Of a stretch of DNA of 64,000 bases, positions 1-8,628 are shown piece after piece (positions within the stretch are counted from its first letter, which is position 1; the number at the start of each line of letters is the position of its first letter). The DNA lies in the NCBI RefSeq assembly GCF_017991995.1, contig NZ_JAGOPN010000003.1, forward strand, positions 341,494 through 405,493, written 5' to 3'. The translations under genes and the position numbers were made by a program. Under the pieces are notes generated by a model. It was not told where the DNA came from and made no database searches. It saw only the letters and a list, made by a program, of their open reading frames with translations. The stretch comes from Pseudacidovorax sp. (GTDB lineage Bacteria; Pseudomonadota; Gammaproteobacteria; Burkholderiales; Burkholderiaceae_C).

Positions 1-287
1 ACTTCAAGGTGTGGTCGCGCGCACAGGCCGACATCGACCGCATCGTGGCGATCTGGCGCGAATGCCTGTCGACCTATGGCGGCCCCTTCCTCTTCGGCGA
101 TCGGCCGGGCCTGGCCGATGCGATGTATGCGCCGGTGGTGACGCGCTTTCGCAGCTACGGCGTGGCGCTGGACGACCTGTGCGCGTCCTACAGCCAGCAG
201 GTGCTGGAACTGCCGGCCATGCGCGAATGGATGGCCGCGGCCCTGCAGGAGCCCGAAGAGATCGACGAGCTCGACGCGGAGTTCTGA
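1..287 (+). CDS. Glutathione S-transferase family protein, C-terminal part
   Basis: The gene is cut by the left edge of the window; reading frame 3 is open from base 3 to the stop at 285-287, giving about 94 residues. The protein resembles the all-helical C-terminal domain of cytosolic glutathione transferases: a segment reading FLFGDRPGLADAMYAP matches the family's buried N-capping-box region (G-x-x-x-S/G-x-A-D), followed by a helix ending near PAMREWMAAA. Such enzymes conjugate glutathione to electrophiles or act as peroxidases in the cytoplasm. The thioredoxin-like N-terminal domain with the catalytic residue lies outside, so the class and substrate cannot be stated. The downstream neighbour is convergent. 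Confidence 0.8.
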   Translation, partial: FKVWSRAQADIDRIVAIWRECLSTYGGPFLFGDRPGLADAMYAPVVTRFRSYGVALDDLCASYSQQVLELPAMREWMAAALQEPEEIDELDAEF

Positions 288-298
288 GCGCGTGCCGG

Positions 299-317
299 CG
301 CCTGGCGTGGCCAGGCG
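299..317. terminator. Hairpin between convergent genes
   Basis: A 7-bp perfect stem (CGCCTGG/CCAGGCG) with a 5-nt loop lies between the ends of the glutathione transferase gene and mog. No T-run follows on either strand, so it may stall or protect transcript ends rather than act as a classical intrinsic terminator. Confidence 0.3.
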
Positions 318-335
318 GGCAGGGAAGAAAAGTGC

Positions 336-935
336 TCAGTCGCGGGCCGGCCGAATCGCCGACTTGGGCCGGAATGCCTTACAGACGTCGTCGTGCGTTT
401 CGAGGTAGGGCCCGCCGATCAGGTCGATGCAGTAGGGCACGGCCGCGAAGATGCCGGGCACGATCTGGCTGCCATCGGCCGCCTTGAGGCCCTCCAGCGT
501 CTCGGCGATGGACTTGGGCTGGCCGGGCAGGTTGATGATCAGGCTGCGATCGCGGATCACCGCCACCTGGCGCGACAGGATCGCCGTGGGCACGAAACGC
601 AGGCCGATCTGCCGCATCTGTTCGCCGAATCCGGGCATCTCCTTGTGCGCGACGGCCAGCGTGGCCTCGGGCGTGACGTCGCGCAGGGCGGGGCCGGTGC
701 CGCCAGTGGTCAGCACCAGGCTGCAGCCGGCATCCACCAGCTCGACCAGCGCGGCGCTGATGCGCTCGGCCTCGTCAGGAATCAGCCGCGGCTCGAAGGC
801 GATGGGGTTCTTGAGCGCCCGCGTCAGCCAGTCCTGCAGCGCGGGCAGGCCCTTGTCCTCGTAGACGCCGCTGCTGGCGCGGTCGCTGACCGAGACGATG
901 CCGATCCTGACCGGCGCGAAATCGGCGCCGTCCAT
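336..935 (-). CDS. mog: Molybdopterin adenylyltransferase Mog (MogA/MoaB family)
   Basis: A 199-residue cytoplasmic enzyme that activates molybdopterin with ATP (adenylyl-molybdopterin) before molybdate insertion in molybdenum-cofactor synthesis. Family marks are the start IGIVSVSDRASSGVYEDKG, the TTGGTGPALRDVTPEA substrate loop (around residues 76-91), and the NLPGQPKSI segment (around 135-143). Length is normal for Mog. The ATG at 935 shares one base with the stop of the preceding darP gene (TGATG), so the two are translationally coupled. The product is needed by the molybdoenzyme NasA encoded further along. The nearest alternative is MoaB, but the length and the C-terminal extension after residue 150 favour Mog. 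Confidence 0.9.
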   Translation of the reverse strand: MDGADFAPVRIGIVSVSDRASSGVYEDKGLPALQDWLTRALKNPIAFEPRLIPDEAERISAALVELVDAGCSLVLTTGGTGPALRDVTPEATLAVAHKEMPGFGEQMRQIGLRFVPTAILSRQVAVIRDRSLIINLPGQPKSIAETLEGLKAADGSQIVPGIFAAVPYCIDLIGGPYLETHDDVCKAFRPKSAIRPARD

Positions 936-1591
936 CAGGCGTCTTCCTCGCGCGACTGGGCCGCGGCCTGGTCGGCATGGTCGTCGTCCCCATGCACCGA
1001 CAGTTGCTCGCGGATGCGCTGGAACAGCTCGCGGAAGGCCTTGCCCTGGCGGGGCGCCTCGCCGGGCTTGCCGGCCTGGTGGTCCTTGCGGGCTTGGCGC
1101 ACCAGGGCCCGCATCTGCTGGGCGTCCGTGCCCGGGTGCGTCTCGATCCAGGCGCCCAGGGCATCGTCGTCGGCCAGCAGGCGCTCGCGCCATTGCTCGG
1201 CCTCGTGCAGCATGGCGGTGGCATGGGCGGGGCCGCGGGCCTGCTCGTCGAGGGCGGTGCGCACGGCCTCCAGCGTCTCGGGGTCCAGCTTGCGCATCAG
1301 CTTGCCTACGAACTGCGACTGCCGCCGGCGGCCTTCGAAGTTGGTGATGCGGCCGAGTTCCTTGAGGGCTTCGATGAGCCGATCGGGCAGTCGCAGGCGC
1401 TCGCGGGCTTCGCCGCGCAGCGTGAGCAGGGCCTCGCCCAGCGCCTGCACTTCGGCGCTTTCGCGCTTGAGGTCGGTCTTGCTGGTCTCGATGCCGCCCT
1501 TGAGCTCGCGCTTGTATTCGATGTCGAGTTCGCTGCCTTCGGCGACGAACTGGCCACGGACGAAGTAGCCTTTTTTGGGTTTGCGGGGCAT
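935..1591 (-). CDS. darP: Dual-action ribosomal maturation protein DarP (DUF615, formerly YjgA)
   Basis: A 218-residue basic, helix-rich protein of the DUF615 family, which in E. coli associates with the maturing 50S subunit near the peptidyl-transferase centre. Characteristic segments are SKTDLKRESAEVQALGEALL-like text in the N-terminal third, the RITNFEGRRRQSQFVGKLMR region, and an acidic tail ending REEDA. I chose the ATG at 1591 (MPRKPKKGYF), because homologues begin with a short basic stretch here; the frame stays open to 1642. It is divergent from pmbA with 61 bp between starts, the same pairing seen in many beta- and gammaproteobacteria, and overlaps mog by one base. Confidence 0.88.
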   Translation of the reverse strand: MPRKPKKGYFVRGQFVAEGSELDIEYKRELKGGIETSKTDLKRESAEVQALGEALLTLRGEARERLRLPDRLIEALKELGRITNFEGRRRQSQFVGKLMRKLDPETLEAVRTALDEQARGPAHATAMLHEAEQWRERLLADDDALGAWIETHPGTDAQQMRALVRQARKDHQAGKPGEAPRQGKAFRELFQRIREQLSVHGDDDHADQAAAQSREEDA

Positions 1592-1652
1592 GGCGGGGGA
1601 ATTGGGTGCGCCGCCCGGCCATCGGGGGCGCGTCGCTATCATTGTCCCTCAC

Positions 1653-3023
1653 ATGAGCACCACCACTTCGCGCGCGGAAAGCGGCTTCGCCTACAGCCGA
1701 GATTACTTCGAGAACCTGGTCGACACCGCCCTGGCCCATGCCAAGAAGCTGGGTGCCACCGATGCCGGCGCCGAGGCGTCCGAAGGCTGCGGACTGAGCG
1801 TCTCGGTGCGCAAGGGTCAGCTCGAGAACGTGGAGCGCAACCGCGACAAGTCGCTGGGCGTCACCGTCTACGTGGGCAACCGGCGTGGCAATGCCAGCAC
1901 CTCCGACTTCTCGGAAGCGGCCATCCGCCAGACGGTGCAGGCGGCGTACGACATCGCCCGCTTCACGGCCGAGGACCCGGTCGGCGGCCTGCCCGACGAG
2001 GCGGACATCGCCAAGGACCATCCGGAACTGGACCTCTTCCATCCCTGGGCCATCGACAGCGAAGGTGCTGCCAAGCTCGCGCTGGAATGTGAGGCCGCAG
2101 CCTTGAGCACCGACCGCCGCATCACCAACAGCGAAGGCGCGGGCGTGTCGGCTCAGCAGAGCCATTTCTTCAGTGCGCACACGCATGGCTTCCGCGGCGG
2201 CTATGCCAGCTCGCGCCATTCGATCTCGGTCGCGCCCATTGCCGGCCGCGGCGACGACATGCAGCGCGACGCGTGGTACAGCTCCATGCGCTCTGCGGAT
2301 GAGCTGGCCTCGCCGCAGGCCGTGGGCCGCTATGCGGCCGAGCGGGCGCTGAGCCGGCTGAAGTCGCGCAAGATCAAGACCACCGAATGTCCCGTGCTGT
2401 TCGAGTCGCCGCTGGCTGCCGGCCTGCTGGGTGGGCTGGTGCAGGCCGTCAGTGGCGGATCGCTGTACCGGCGCAGCACCTTCCTGCTCGACTCGCTGGG
2501 CAAGGATGTGCTGCCCTCGCACATCGACGTGACGGAAGACCCCCACATCCGCCGCGGCAAGGGCAGCGCGCCCTTCGATGACGAGGGTGTGATCACCCGC
2601 GCGCGCACCGTGGTCGACGCCGGACGGCTGGAGGGCTACTTCCTGTCGACCTATTCGGCCCGCAAGCTGGGCATGAAGACCACGGGCAATGCCGGTGGCT
2701 CGCACAACCTGACGCTGCGCTCGCGCCTGACCGACCCGGCCGACGACCTGGACGCCATGCTGCGCAAGCTGGGCACCGGCCTGTTCGTCATCGAGCTGAT
2801 GGGCCAGGGCGTCAACTACGTCACCGGCGACTATTCGCGCGGCGCGAGCGGCTTCTGGGTCGAGAACGGGCAGATCGCGTTCCCGGTGCAGGAGATCACC
2901 ATCGCCGGCAACCTCAAGTCGATGCTGATGGGCATCCAGGCCGTGGGGGCCGACGCCTACAACTACGGCGCCAAGACGGTCGGGTCGATGCTGATCGACC
3001 GCATGAAGGTGGCCGGGGCCTGA
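1653..3023 (+). CDS. pmbA: PmbA/TldE subunit of the TldD-PmbA metalloprotease
   Basis: A 456-residue cytoplasmic protein of the PmbA/TldD family (U62). In E. coli TldD and TldE (PmbA) form a heterodimeric protease that matures microcin B17 and degrades the antitoxin CcdA; TldD carries the zinc site. Here the N-terminal domain contains GLSVSVRKGQLENVERNRDK, typical of the family, and the C-terminal domain contains GNAGGSHNLTL, FVIELMGQGVNYVTGDYSRG and FPVQEITIAGNL, all strongly conserved in PmbA. Start chosen at ATG 1653 (MSTTTSRAE); the frame is open further upstream without family similarity. Convergent with the LysR gene, only 4 bp apart. A tldD partner is not in the window. Confidence 0.92.
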   Translation: MSTTTSRAESGFAYSRDYFENLVDTALAHAKKLGATDAGAEASEGCGLSVSVRKGQLENVERNRDKSLGVTVYVGNRRGNASTSDFSEAAIRQTVQAAYDIARFTAEDPVGGLPDEADIAKDHPELDLFHPWAIDSEGAAKLALECEAAALSTDRRITNSEGAGVSAQQSHFFSAHTHGFRGGYASSRHSISVAPIAGRGDDMQRDAWYSSMRSADELASPQAVGRYAAERALSRLKSRKIKTTECPVLFESPLAAGLLGGLVQAVSGGSLYRRSTFLLDSLGKDVLPSHIDVTEDPHIRRGKGSAPFDDEGVITRARTVVDAGRLEGYFLSTYSARKLGMKTTGNAGGSHNLTLRSRLTDPADDLDAMLRKLGTGLFVIELMGQGVNYVTGDYSRGASGFWVENGQIAFPVQEITIAGNLKSMLMGIQAVGADAYNYGAKTVGSMLIDRMKVAGA

Positions 3024-3027
3024 GGGT

Positions 3028-3933
3028 TCAGGCGCTGCGCGCCGCCTCCGGCAGGGCCGTGAGGTGCGCGAGCAGCGTGCGCGCCTGAGGCGACAGCGTC
3101 GCCTCGTCGCGCACGCAGGCCCGCAGTTGGCGGCCTGCCCATTCATCTGCCAAGGGCACCCGCGCCAGTGCCATGGTGCGCGCGCACCGCGCTGCCGCCG
3201 TGTGCGGCACCACCCCGGCGCCGATGCCCTGCGCGGCCATGCGGCACACCGCGTCGAAACTGCGCACCCGCGCCCGGTAGCGCGACGGCAGCCCGGCTGC
3301 ACGGATCTGGCGGCTGATGTGTTCCTGCAGCGGATTGCCGGCGGCCAATCCCACCCATTCCGCATCGCCCAGCTCGGAGAGCGCTGCGCGGCGCCGACGG
3401 GCCAGCGCATGGCCGCGCGGCAGCACCAGCACCAGGTCGTCGCGGCGGAAGGCGTGGTCTTCCAGGCCGCCGAAGTCGGCGAGCTGCGAGGCAATGCCGA
3501 TGTCCGCCAGGCCGGCGCGCACCGCATCCGCTACATCGGCGCTGGCGCGTTCGTCCAGGTCCACCGAGACCTGCGGATGCGCCGCCAGGAAGTCGGCCAG
3601 GGGACCCGGCAGGTGCTCCATCAGCGCGGCGGTGTTGGCCAGCAGGCGCACGCGGCTGCGCAGGCCCTGGCCGTGCTCGGCCATCTCGCCATACAGGCAC
3701 TGCATCTGCGCCAGCACTGTGCGGGCATGGTGCAGCAACGTGCGGCCCGCCTCGGTGGGTGTCACGCCCGCCGCATGGCGATGCAGCAGCGGGCCGCCCA
3801 GCGCCTGCTCCATGCCGCGCACCCGCTGGCTGGCGGAGGCCAGCGTCATGGGGGCTCGGTCGGCGCCGCGGGTGAGGCTGCCGGCCTCGACCACGTGGAC
3901 GAAGAGGCGCAGGTCGGTCAGGTCGAATCGCAT
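3028..3933 (-). CDS. LysR-type transcriptional regulator
   Basis: A 301-residue LysR-family regulator: an N-terminal winged helix-turn-helix (LRLFVHVVEAGSLTRGADRA and following, residues 1-60) and a periplasmic-binding-protein-like effector domain (about 90-295). It is divergent from a TauE/SafE permease gene with 213 bp between starts, the usual arrangement for a LysR protein that controls its neighbour. The effector is unknown; given the target it could be a sulfonate, sulfite or organic acid. Start ATG 3933 gives the standard LysR N-terminus; the frame is open upstream to 3999 but with non-homologous Pro/Arg-rich text. Confidence 0.88.
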   Translation of the reverse strand: MRFDLTDLRLFVHVVEAGSLTRGADRAPMTLASASQRVRGMEQALGGPLLHRHAAGVTPTEAGRTLLHHARTVLAQMQCLYGEMAEHGQGLRSRVRLLANTAALMEHLPGPLADFLAAHPQVSVDLDERASADVADAVRAGLADIGIASQLADFGGLEDHAFRRDDLVLVLPRGHALARRRRAALSELGDAEWVGLAAGNPLQEHISRQIRAAGLPSRYRARVRSFDAVCRMAAQGIGAGVVPHTAAARCARTMALARVPLADEWAGRQLRACVRDEATLSPQARTLLAHLTALPEAARSA

Positions 3934-4146
3934 GGGGCACAAGTTAGCACGCGAGGGCGGCCGCGGGGGTGGCCGGCGGCCGCCCTCAGGCATGGCCATA
4001 GGGGGCTGCGTTTCTTCCGCATTGGCGGGGAGCGGCCGGGGCGGCCAGACTTCGGGCCTTCACCCACTGCGTCGCCCTTGCCGACCCTCACGCCATGGCC
4101 CGTCCTTGCCACCCGCCGACTGCTGCATCGACCGGCCACGTGCGCC

Positions 4147-4905
4147 ATGTCGGCTGAGCTGTCCTCGGGCCCATTCTGGGCGCTGACCGCCGGCGTCTTC
4201 GTGCTCGCCGGGGCCGTGAAGGGGCTGCTCGGCCTGGGCCTGCCCACGCTGTCGATGGCCCTGCTCGCGCTCTGGATGCCGCCGGCCCAGGCGGCGGCGC
4301 TGCTGGTGCTGCCGTCGCTGGTGACCAATCTCTGGCAGGCCGGACCCTGGCGCGAGGCCTTGGCGCTGCTGCGCTGCACGATGGGTCTGCAGGTCGGCAT
4401 GGCTGCAGGCACGCTGGGCGGACTGGCGGTTTGGGGCCCGCCTTCGGGTCGCAGCGGCGTGCTGCTGCTGGGGCTGGCGCTGATGGCCTATGCCGCCTGG
4501 GGCCTCGCCGGCCGTGCGGCGAGCTTGACGCCTGCGCAGGCGCGCTGGATGGGGCCGGCGGCCGGCTTGTTCACCGGCGTTCTGACAGCGCTCACCGGCG
4601 TGTTCGTGTTGCCCGTGGTGCCCTATCTGCAGGGCCTGGGGCTGCCGCGGGCCGCGTTGATGCGGGCGATGGGCCTGTCTTTCAGCACCTGCACACTGGC
4701 GCTGGGCATCGGGCTGGCGGGCAATTCGGACGGCGTGCCGGCCGCGTCGTGGTGGCCTTCGCTGGCCTTGCTGGTGCCGGCCTGGCTCGGCATGGCGCTG
4801 GGGCGGCGTCTGCAGGCGCGCCTGCCGTTGCCGGTGTTCCGGCGCTGCTTCTTCGCCGGGCTCGCGCTGCTGGGCGGATGGATGGTGCTGCGCGGGGCAG
4901 TCTGA
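4147..4905 (+). CDS. TauE/SafE family permease (sulfite/organosulfur exporter-like)
   Basis: A 252-residue integral inner-membrane protein of the TauE/SafE (DUF81) family, with about seven to eight hydrophobic helices. The first helix carries the family signature GAVKGLLGLGLPTLSMALLA, and the second half repeats it around GLFTGVLTALTGVFVLPVVP, reflecting the two-repeat architecture. Members move sulfite, sulfoacetate, taurine-derived products or other small anions across the membrane; the substrate cannot be read from sequence. The start ATG at 4147 precedes the first helix by about ten residues. Divergent LysR gene upstream is the probable regulator. Confidence 0.85.
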   Translation: MSAELSSGPFWALTAGVFVLAGAVKGLLGLGLPTLSMALLALWMPPAQAAALLVLPSLVTNLWQAGPWREALALLRCTMGLQVGMAAGTLGGLAVWGPPSGRSGVLLLGLALMAYAAWGLAGRAASLTPAQARWMGPAAGLFTGVLTALTGVFVLPVVPYLQGLGLPRAALMRAMGLSFSTCTLALGIGLAGNSDGVPAASWWPSLALLVPAWLGMALGRRLQARLPLPVFRRCFFAGLALLGGWMVLRGAV

Positions 4906-4947
4906 GCGGATGCGGACTGGGCGCAGGCCCCGAACGGCGGCGCGCGT

Positions 4948-5409
4948 TCAGGCCCGCAGCGCCTGCCAGACCCGCTCGATGGCCTGCCGGTAGGGCAGGG
5001 TAAAGCCGTCCAGCGGCTCCTGCGGCGTGAGCCAGCGGAAGTCGAACACCAGACCGTCCTCTTCCGGGCTTCCGTGGGCGGTGTGTTCGAAGCGCTCGGG
5101 CAGCGGCGCGTCGATGCGCAGCAGGAACAGATGCCACAGCTGCTCGTGCGTGTGGTCGTTGCCCTCGTGGCCTGCGGCGCAATGGCGCAGCAGCGTGCCC
5201 AGAGGCTGGAGCGGGCCGTCGAAGCGCAGGCCGGATTCCTCCAGCAGTTCGCGGCGGACTGCTTCTTCGGGTGACTCGCCGGGCTCGATGGTGCCCTTGA
5301 CCAGTTGCATGCCGCGGTCCCCCGGATGGTGGAAGACCAGCAGCCGGCCGCGCGCGTCCACCACGCAGGCGCAGGCCTTGCCGATGGGGGCGACGGCCGG
5401 CGTGTCCAT
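4948..5409 (-). CDS. NUDIX hydrolase
   Basis: A 153-residue cytoplasmic NUDIX hydrolase. The complete NUDIX box is present (starting GTIEPGESPEEAVRRE and ending LLEESG, fitting Gx5Ex7REUxEExGU) at about residues 41-63, so it should be an active Mg2+-dependent pyrophosphohydrolase; the nucleotide substrate is not predictable. Start ATG 5409 (MDTPAVAP) is favoured over an upstream in-frame ATG at 5445, which would overlap the preceding yqeY gene by 32 bp. The start lies 4 bp after the yqeY stop, so the two genes are probably one transcript. Confidence 0.85.
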   Translation of the reverse strand: MDTPAVAPIGKACACVVDARGRLLVFHHPGDRGMQLVKGTIEPGESPEEAVRRELLEESGLRFDGPLQPLGTLLRHCAAGHEGNDHTHEQLWHLFLLRIDAPLPERFEHTAHGSPEEDGLVFDFRWLTPQEPLDGFTLPYRQAIERVWQALRA

Positions 5410-5413
5410 GCAA

Positions 5414-5860
5414 TCAGCCGGCGAGTGCGGCCTTGACCGCGGCACTGACCTGGCCCATCTCGGCCTTGCCCGCCAGGCGCTGCTTGGCGGCGCCCATCAC
5501 CTTGCCCATGTCGCCGGGCCCGCTGGCGCCCAGCTCGGCCACGATGGCCTTGACCTCGGCGTCGATTTCGTCGGCGCCCAGGCGCTGGGGCAGGTAGGCC
5601 TCGAGCACGGCGACCTCGGCGGCTTCCTTGTCGGCCAGTTCGGTGCGGCCGGCCTGGGTGAAGGCGGTGATGGAGTCCTTGCGCTGCTTGATCATCTTGT
5701 CGATCACGGCCACGACGGCGGCGTCATCCAGCTCGATGCGCTCGTCCACTTCCTTCTGCTTCATCGCGGCCAGCAGCAGGCGGATGGTGCCCAGGCGCTC
5801 GGCTTCCTTGGCGCGCATGGCGGTCTTCATGTCTTCGGTGATGCGGGCCTTGAGGCTCAT
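5414..5860 (-). CDS. yqeY: GatB/YqeY domain protein
   Basis: A 148-residue helical protein of the YqeY family, which resembles the C-terminal tRNA-binding tail domain of the GatB amidotransferase subunit. Recognisable segments are LKARITEDMKTAMRAKE at the start, the RKDSITAFTQAGRTELADKE centre and the DMGKVMGAAKQRLAGKA C-terminal region. The role is unproven in bacteria; an auxiliary function in tRNA-dependent amidation is usually proposed. It is 129 bp downstream of rpsU, the classic rpsU-yqeY pairing (followed by dnaG elsewhere), but here a NUDIX gene follows instead. Confidence 0.9.
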   Translation of the reverse strand: MSLKARITEDMKTAMRAKEAERLGTIRLLLAAMKQKEVDERIELDDAAVVAVIDKMIKQRKDSITAFTQAGRTELADKEAAEVAVLEAYLPQRLGADEIDAEVKAIVAELGASGPGDMGKVMGAAKQRLAGKAEMGQVSAAVKAALAG

Positions 5861-5895
5861 GGTGCGTCCTTGCTGGGTGAAGAAGAGGGAGTGGG

Positions 5896-5935
5896 AAAAA
5901 GACGAAAGCCGCGGCAGGTTTCCCCGGCGCGGCTT
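5896..5935 (-). terminator. Intrinsic terminator or attenuator after rpsU
   Basis: Read on the minus strand, an 8-bp perfect outer stem (AAGCCGCG/CGCGGCTT at 5928-5935 and 5906-5913) encloses a GC-rich inner stem with a GAAA loop, followed by TTTCGTCTTTTT. It would end the short rpsU transcript, with partial read-through into yqeY. Confidence 0.7.
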
Positions 5936-5989
5936 GCTTGGTGCGCGACCGGCGGCGTCGAGGACGTGCCGGTGTTGCCTGCAGATCGA

Positions 5990-6202
5990 TCAGTACAGCT
6001 TCTTGGGCAGCTGCATGCTGCGCACGCGCTTGTAGTGGCGCTTGACGGCCGCGGCCTTCTTGCGCTTGCGCTCGGCGGTCGGCTTTTCGTAGAACTCGCG
6101 GGCGCGCAGGTCGGTCAGCAGGCCGAGCTTTTCGATGGTGCGCTTGAAGCGGCGCAGCGCGACGTCGAAGGGCTCGTTTTCTTTAACGCGGATGGTGGTC
6201 AT
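5990..6202 (-). CDS. rpsU: Small ribosomal subunit protein bS21
   Basis: A 70-residue, very basic ribosomal protein S21, beginning [19 protein letters not shown] and ending QLPKKLY, which is the standard betaproteobacterial form. bS21 sits near the 3' end of 16S rRNA and is needed for natural mRNA initiation. A hairpin with a T-tract lies directly downstream. The 255 bp between this gene and the flavoprotein gene upstream should hold its promoter, but I could not single out a convincing -35/-10 pair there. Confidence 0.97.
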
Positions 6203-6457
6203 TGATTCAAAGAGATGTTGAATGTGACCAGGGAAGATCGAGGCCCCCGGCCGGTGGTCCTCAACTCGAAAGATTTGCGGCCCGCTGAGGGGTAGGCCAA
6301 AGTTAGCCGGCTAATGTAGCAGATTTAGGAGCGCCGCTCAAGCTGCCTCGGGTGCTTGGCGGCGCGTGCCTGGCGCGACGCCGGAGACGATGGGGCTGAG
6401 GCGCCGTATCCCCGGCAACCCGCGTCGTCGTGCTGCGCCAGCGGTGGCCCGGCGCGC

Positions 6458-7678
6458 TCAGCCGGCCTGCAGCGCCTGCGCGCAGGCGTGTGCGCTGGCC
6501 CAGGCCCACTGGAAGTTGTAGCCGCCCAGCCAGCCGGTCACGTCCACCGTCTCGCCGATGAAGAAGAGGCCGGCCTGGCGCGCGGCTTCCAGGGTCTGCG
6601 AGGACAGCTCGCGCGTGTCCACGCCGCCGGCCGTGACCTCGGCCTTCTTGTAGCCCTCGGTGCCGTCGGGCACCAGCGACCAGCGGCTGATGCGCTCGGC
6701 CAAGCGGGCCAGTGACTTGTCGGCCGCCTCGTTGATGGGCCGCTGCAGGCCCGGGTCCTCGCCGGTCCAGGCATCGGCCAGTCGCGAGGGCACCAGCGTC
6801 GCCAGTTCGTTCGCCACCCGCTTGCGCGAATCGCGCTTCGCCTCGGTCAGGCGGGCCTGCACGTCGGTGCCCGGTGCGAAGTCCAGCGTCAGCGGCGTGC
6901 CGGGCTGCCAGTAGCTGGAGATCTGCAGGATGGCCGGCCCCGAAAGCCCGCGGTGGGTGAACAGCAGGTCCTCGTCGAAGCGCATCCGCGCCTTGCCGCT
7001 GCCGGTGCTGATGGCGACCGGCAGCGCCAGGCCGGCGAGTTGCGCATAGGGCGCCCAGGCCTGGCCGCCGAAGGTCAGCGGCACCAGCGCGGGCCGCGGG
7101 GCGATGGTCCGCAGGCCGAACTGCGCCGCGATGCGCCAGCCGAAGTCGGTGGCGCCGATCTGCGGGATGGCCAAGCCGCCCGTGGCGATGACCAGTTGTG
7201 GCGCCTCCACCGGCCCCCGTGCGGTCTGCAGCCAGTAGCGGCCAGCCCCGGCGTCGAAGGCGACCGACTGCACGGCGCAGGGCTGCCAGCGTTCGACCCG
7301 GCCGTCGGCGCATTCGGCCAGCAGCAGATCGATGATCTGCTGCGAGGGCCCGTCGCAGAAGAGCTGGCCCTTGTGCTTCTCGTGCCAGGCGATGCCGTGG
7401 CGGTCCACCAGCGCGATGAAGTCGGCGGGCGTGTAGCGGGCCAGGGCCGAGCGGCAGAAATGCGGGTTCTCGCCCAGGTAATGGCGCTGCGGCGCGCGCG
7501 GGTCGAGTTCGCGGTTGGTGAAGTTGCAGCGGCCACCGCCGGAGACGCGGATCTTCTCGGCCACGCGCTCGGCATGGTCGATGAGCAGCACGCGCAGGCC
7601 GCGCTGGCCGGCCTGCGCCGCGCAGAAGAGGCCGGCGGCACCGGCGCCGATGACGATGGCGTCGAAGTTGGAGGACAT
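6458..7678 (-). CDS. BaiN/RdsA family NAD(P)/FAD-dependent oxidoreductase (HI0933-like)
   Basis: A 406-residue flavoprotein of the HI0933/BaiN family. The N-terminal Rossmann FAD motif IVIGAGAAGLFCAAQAGQRG lies at about residues 8-27, followed by the family's KIRVSGGGRCNFTN segment; near the C-terminus the family signature VTAGGVDTREL and FFIGETVDVTGWLGGYNFQWA-like text (split here) is present. Characterised members include a bile-acid dehydroxylation enzyme in Clostridium, but most are uncharacterised flavoproteins with unknown reductive substrates. Start ATG 7678 places the dinucleotide motif right at the N-terminus. It stands alone on the minus strand, 137 bp after cobA. Confidence 0.85.
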   Translation of the reverse strand: MSSNFDAIVIGAGAAGLFCAAQAGQRGLRVLLIDHAERVAEKIRVSGGGRCNFTNRELDPRAPQRHYLGENPHFCRSALARYTPADFIALVDRHGIAWHEKHKGQLFCDGPSQQIIDLLLAECADGRVERWQPCAVQSVAFDAGAGRYWLQTARGPVEAPQLVIATGGLAIPQIGATDFGWRIAAQFGLRTIAPRPALVPLTFGGQAWAPYAQLAGLALPVAISTGSGKARMRFDEDLLFTHRGLSGPAILQISSYWQPGTPLTLDFAPGTDVQARLTEAKRDSRKRVANELATLVPSRLADAWTGEDPGLQRPINEAADKSLARLAERISRWSLVPDGTEGYKKAEVTAGGVDTRELSSQTLEAARQAGLFFIGETVDVTGWLGGYNFQWAWASAHACAQALQAG

Positions 7679-7815
7679 GGGGCGCGCAGTATCCGTTGCC
7701 CGGCCGGGCTGCAAGTTGCTGAGGTCGGCGTCGCCCGGCGCGAAGTCGGCCGCGCAGGTCCTCATCGATGCCGGCCGAGGCTGACCTCTACCAGGGCGGC
7801 GCGGAACGCTTCGGT

Positions 7816-8628
7816 TCAGGTCCCGAAGCGTGACGAGGCCGTGTCGCCGACCGCCGCCATGCCGCGCAGCACATCCCCCACCACGATGATCGACGGGCTG
7901 CCCAGGCCACTGTGCGCCAGATCGGCGACCAGCGTGCCCAGGGTGGCGACGATCTGCCGTTGCCGCGGCAGGCTGGCATGCTGCACTACCGCCACCGGCG
8001 TGGCGGCCGGCAGGCCGCCGGCCAGTAACTGCTGCTGGATGTGGGCCGCGCCGGCCACGCCCATGTAGATGACCAGCGTCAGCCGCGCGTCGCGGGCCGT
8101 GGCGGCCAGGGCGGCCCAGTCGGTACTGTCGTGGCGCGCGCTGTCGGCCGCGCCGGTCTTGGCATGGCCGGTGACGAACACCACGCCCGCCGCATGGTCG
8201 CGGTGGGTCAGCGGCACGCCCAGTGCCGTCACCGCGGCCAGGCCGGCGGTGATGCCGTTGACCACCTCGCAGGCGATGCCGGCCTCGCGCAGGTGCTCAA
8301 CCTCTTCGCCGCCGCGGCCGAAGACGAAGGGATCGCCGCCCTTGAGGCGCACCACGGTCTCGCCTTCCTGCACGGCGGTGATCATCAGCTTCTCGATGAA
8401 GGACTGCGGCGTGCTCTTGCAGCCGCCGCGCTTGCCGACGTGCACGATGCGCGCGTCGGGCCGGGCCCACTGCAGGATCTCGTCGTTGACCAGGTCGTCC
8501 ACCAGCAGCACGGTCGCGGCCTGGATGGCCTTCACGGCCTTGAGGGTGAGCAGTTCCGGATCGCCCGGGCCAGCACCGACGAGGGTGCAGCGGCCAAGGG
8601 GGCGGGAGGCGTTCGTGGGCGTGTTCAT
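7816..8628 (-). CDS. cobA: Uroporphyrinogen-III C-methyltransferase (SUMT)
   Basis: A 270-residue S-adenosylmethionine-dependent enzyme that methylates uroporphyrinogen III at C2 and C7 to precorrin-2, the branch point to sirohaem and cobalamin. Signatures are VGAGPGDPELLTLKAVKA (residues about 17-34), and the RLKGGDPFVFGRGGEE loop. Unlike CysG it has no dehydrogenase/ferrochelatase domain, so sirohaem completion needs another protein. Its ATG overlaps the ybiB stop (ATGA, 4 bp), making it the last gene of the nitrate assimilation operon; the sirohaem would serve a nitrite (or sulfite) reductase encoded elsewhere. Confidence 0.93.
   Translation of the reverse strand: MNTPTNASRPLGRCTLVGAGPGDPELLTLKAVKAIQAATVLLVDDLVNDEILQWARPDARIVHVGKRGGCKSTPQSFIEKLMITAVQEGETVVRLKGGDPFVFGRGGEEVEHLREAGIACEVVNGITAGLAAVTALGVPLTHRDHAAGVVFVTGHAKTGAADSARHDSTDWAALAATARDARLTLVIYMGVAGAAHIQQQLLAGGLPAATPVAVVQHASLPRQRQIVATLGTLVADLAHSGLGSPSIIVVGDVLRGMAAVGDTASSRFGT

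Noticed and set aside
936..3527. Very long open frame on the minus strand across pmbA and the LysR gene
   Set aside because: It is antisense to well-supported genes and composed of low-complexity Arg/Ala/Gly text; GC-rich codon bias removes stops. Only its last 199 residues (mog) are real.
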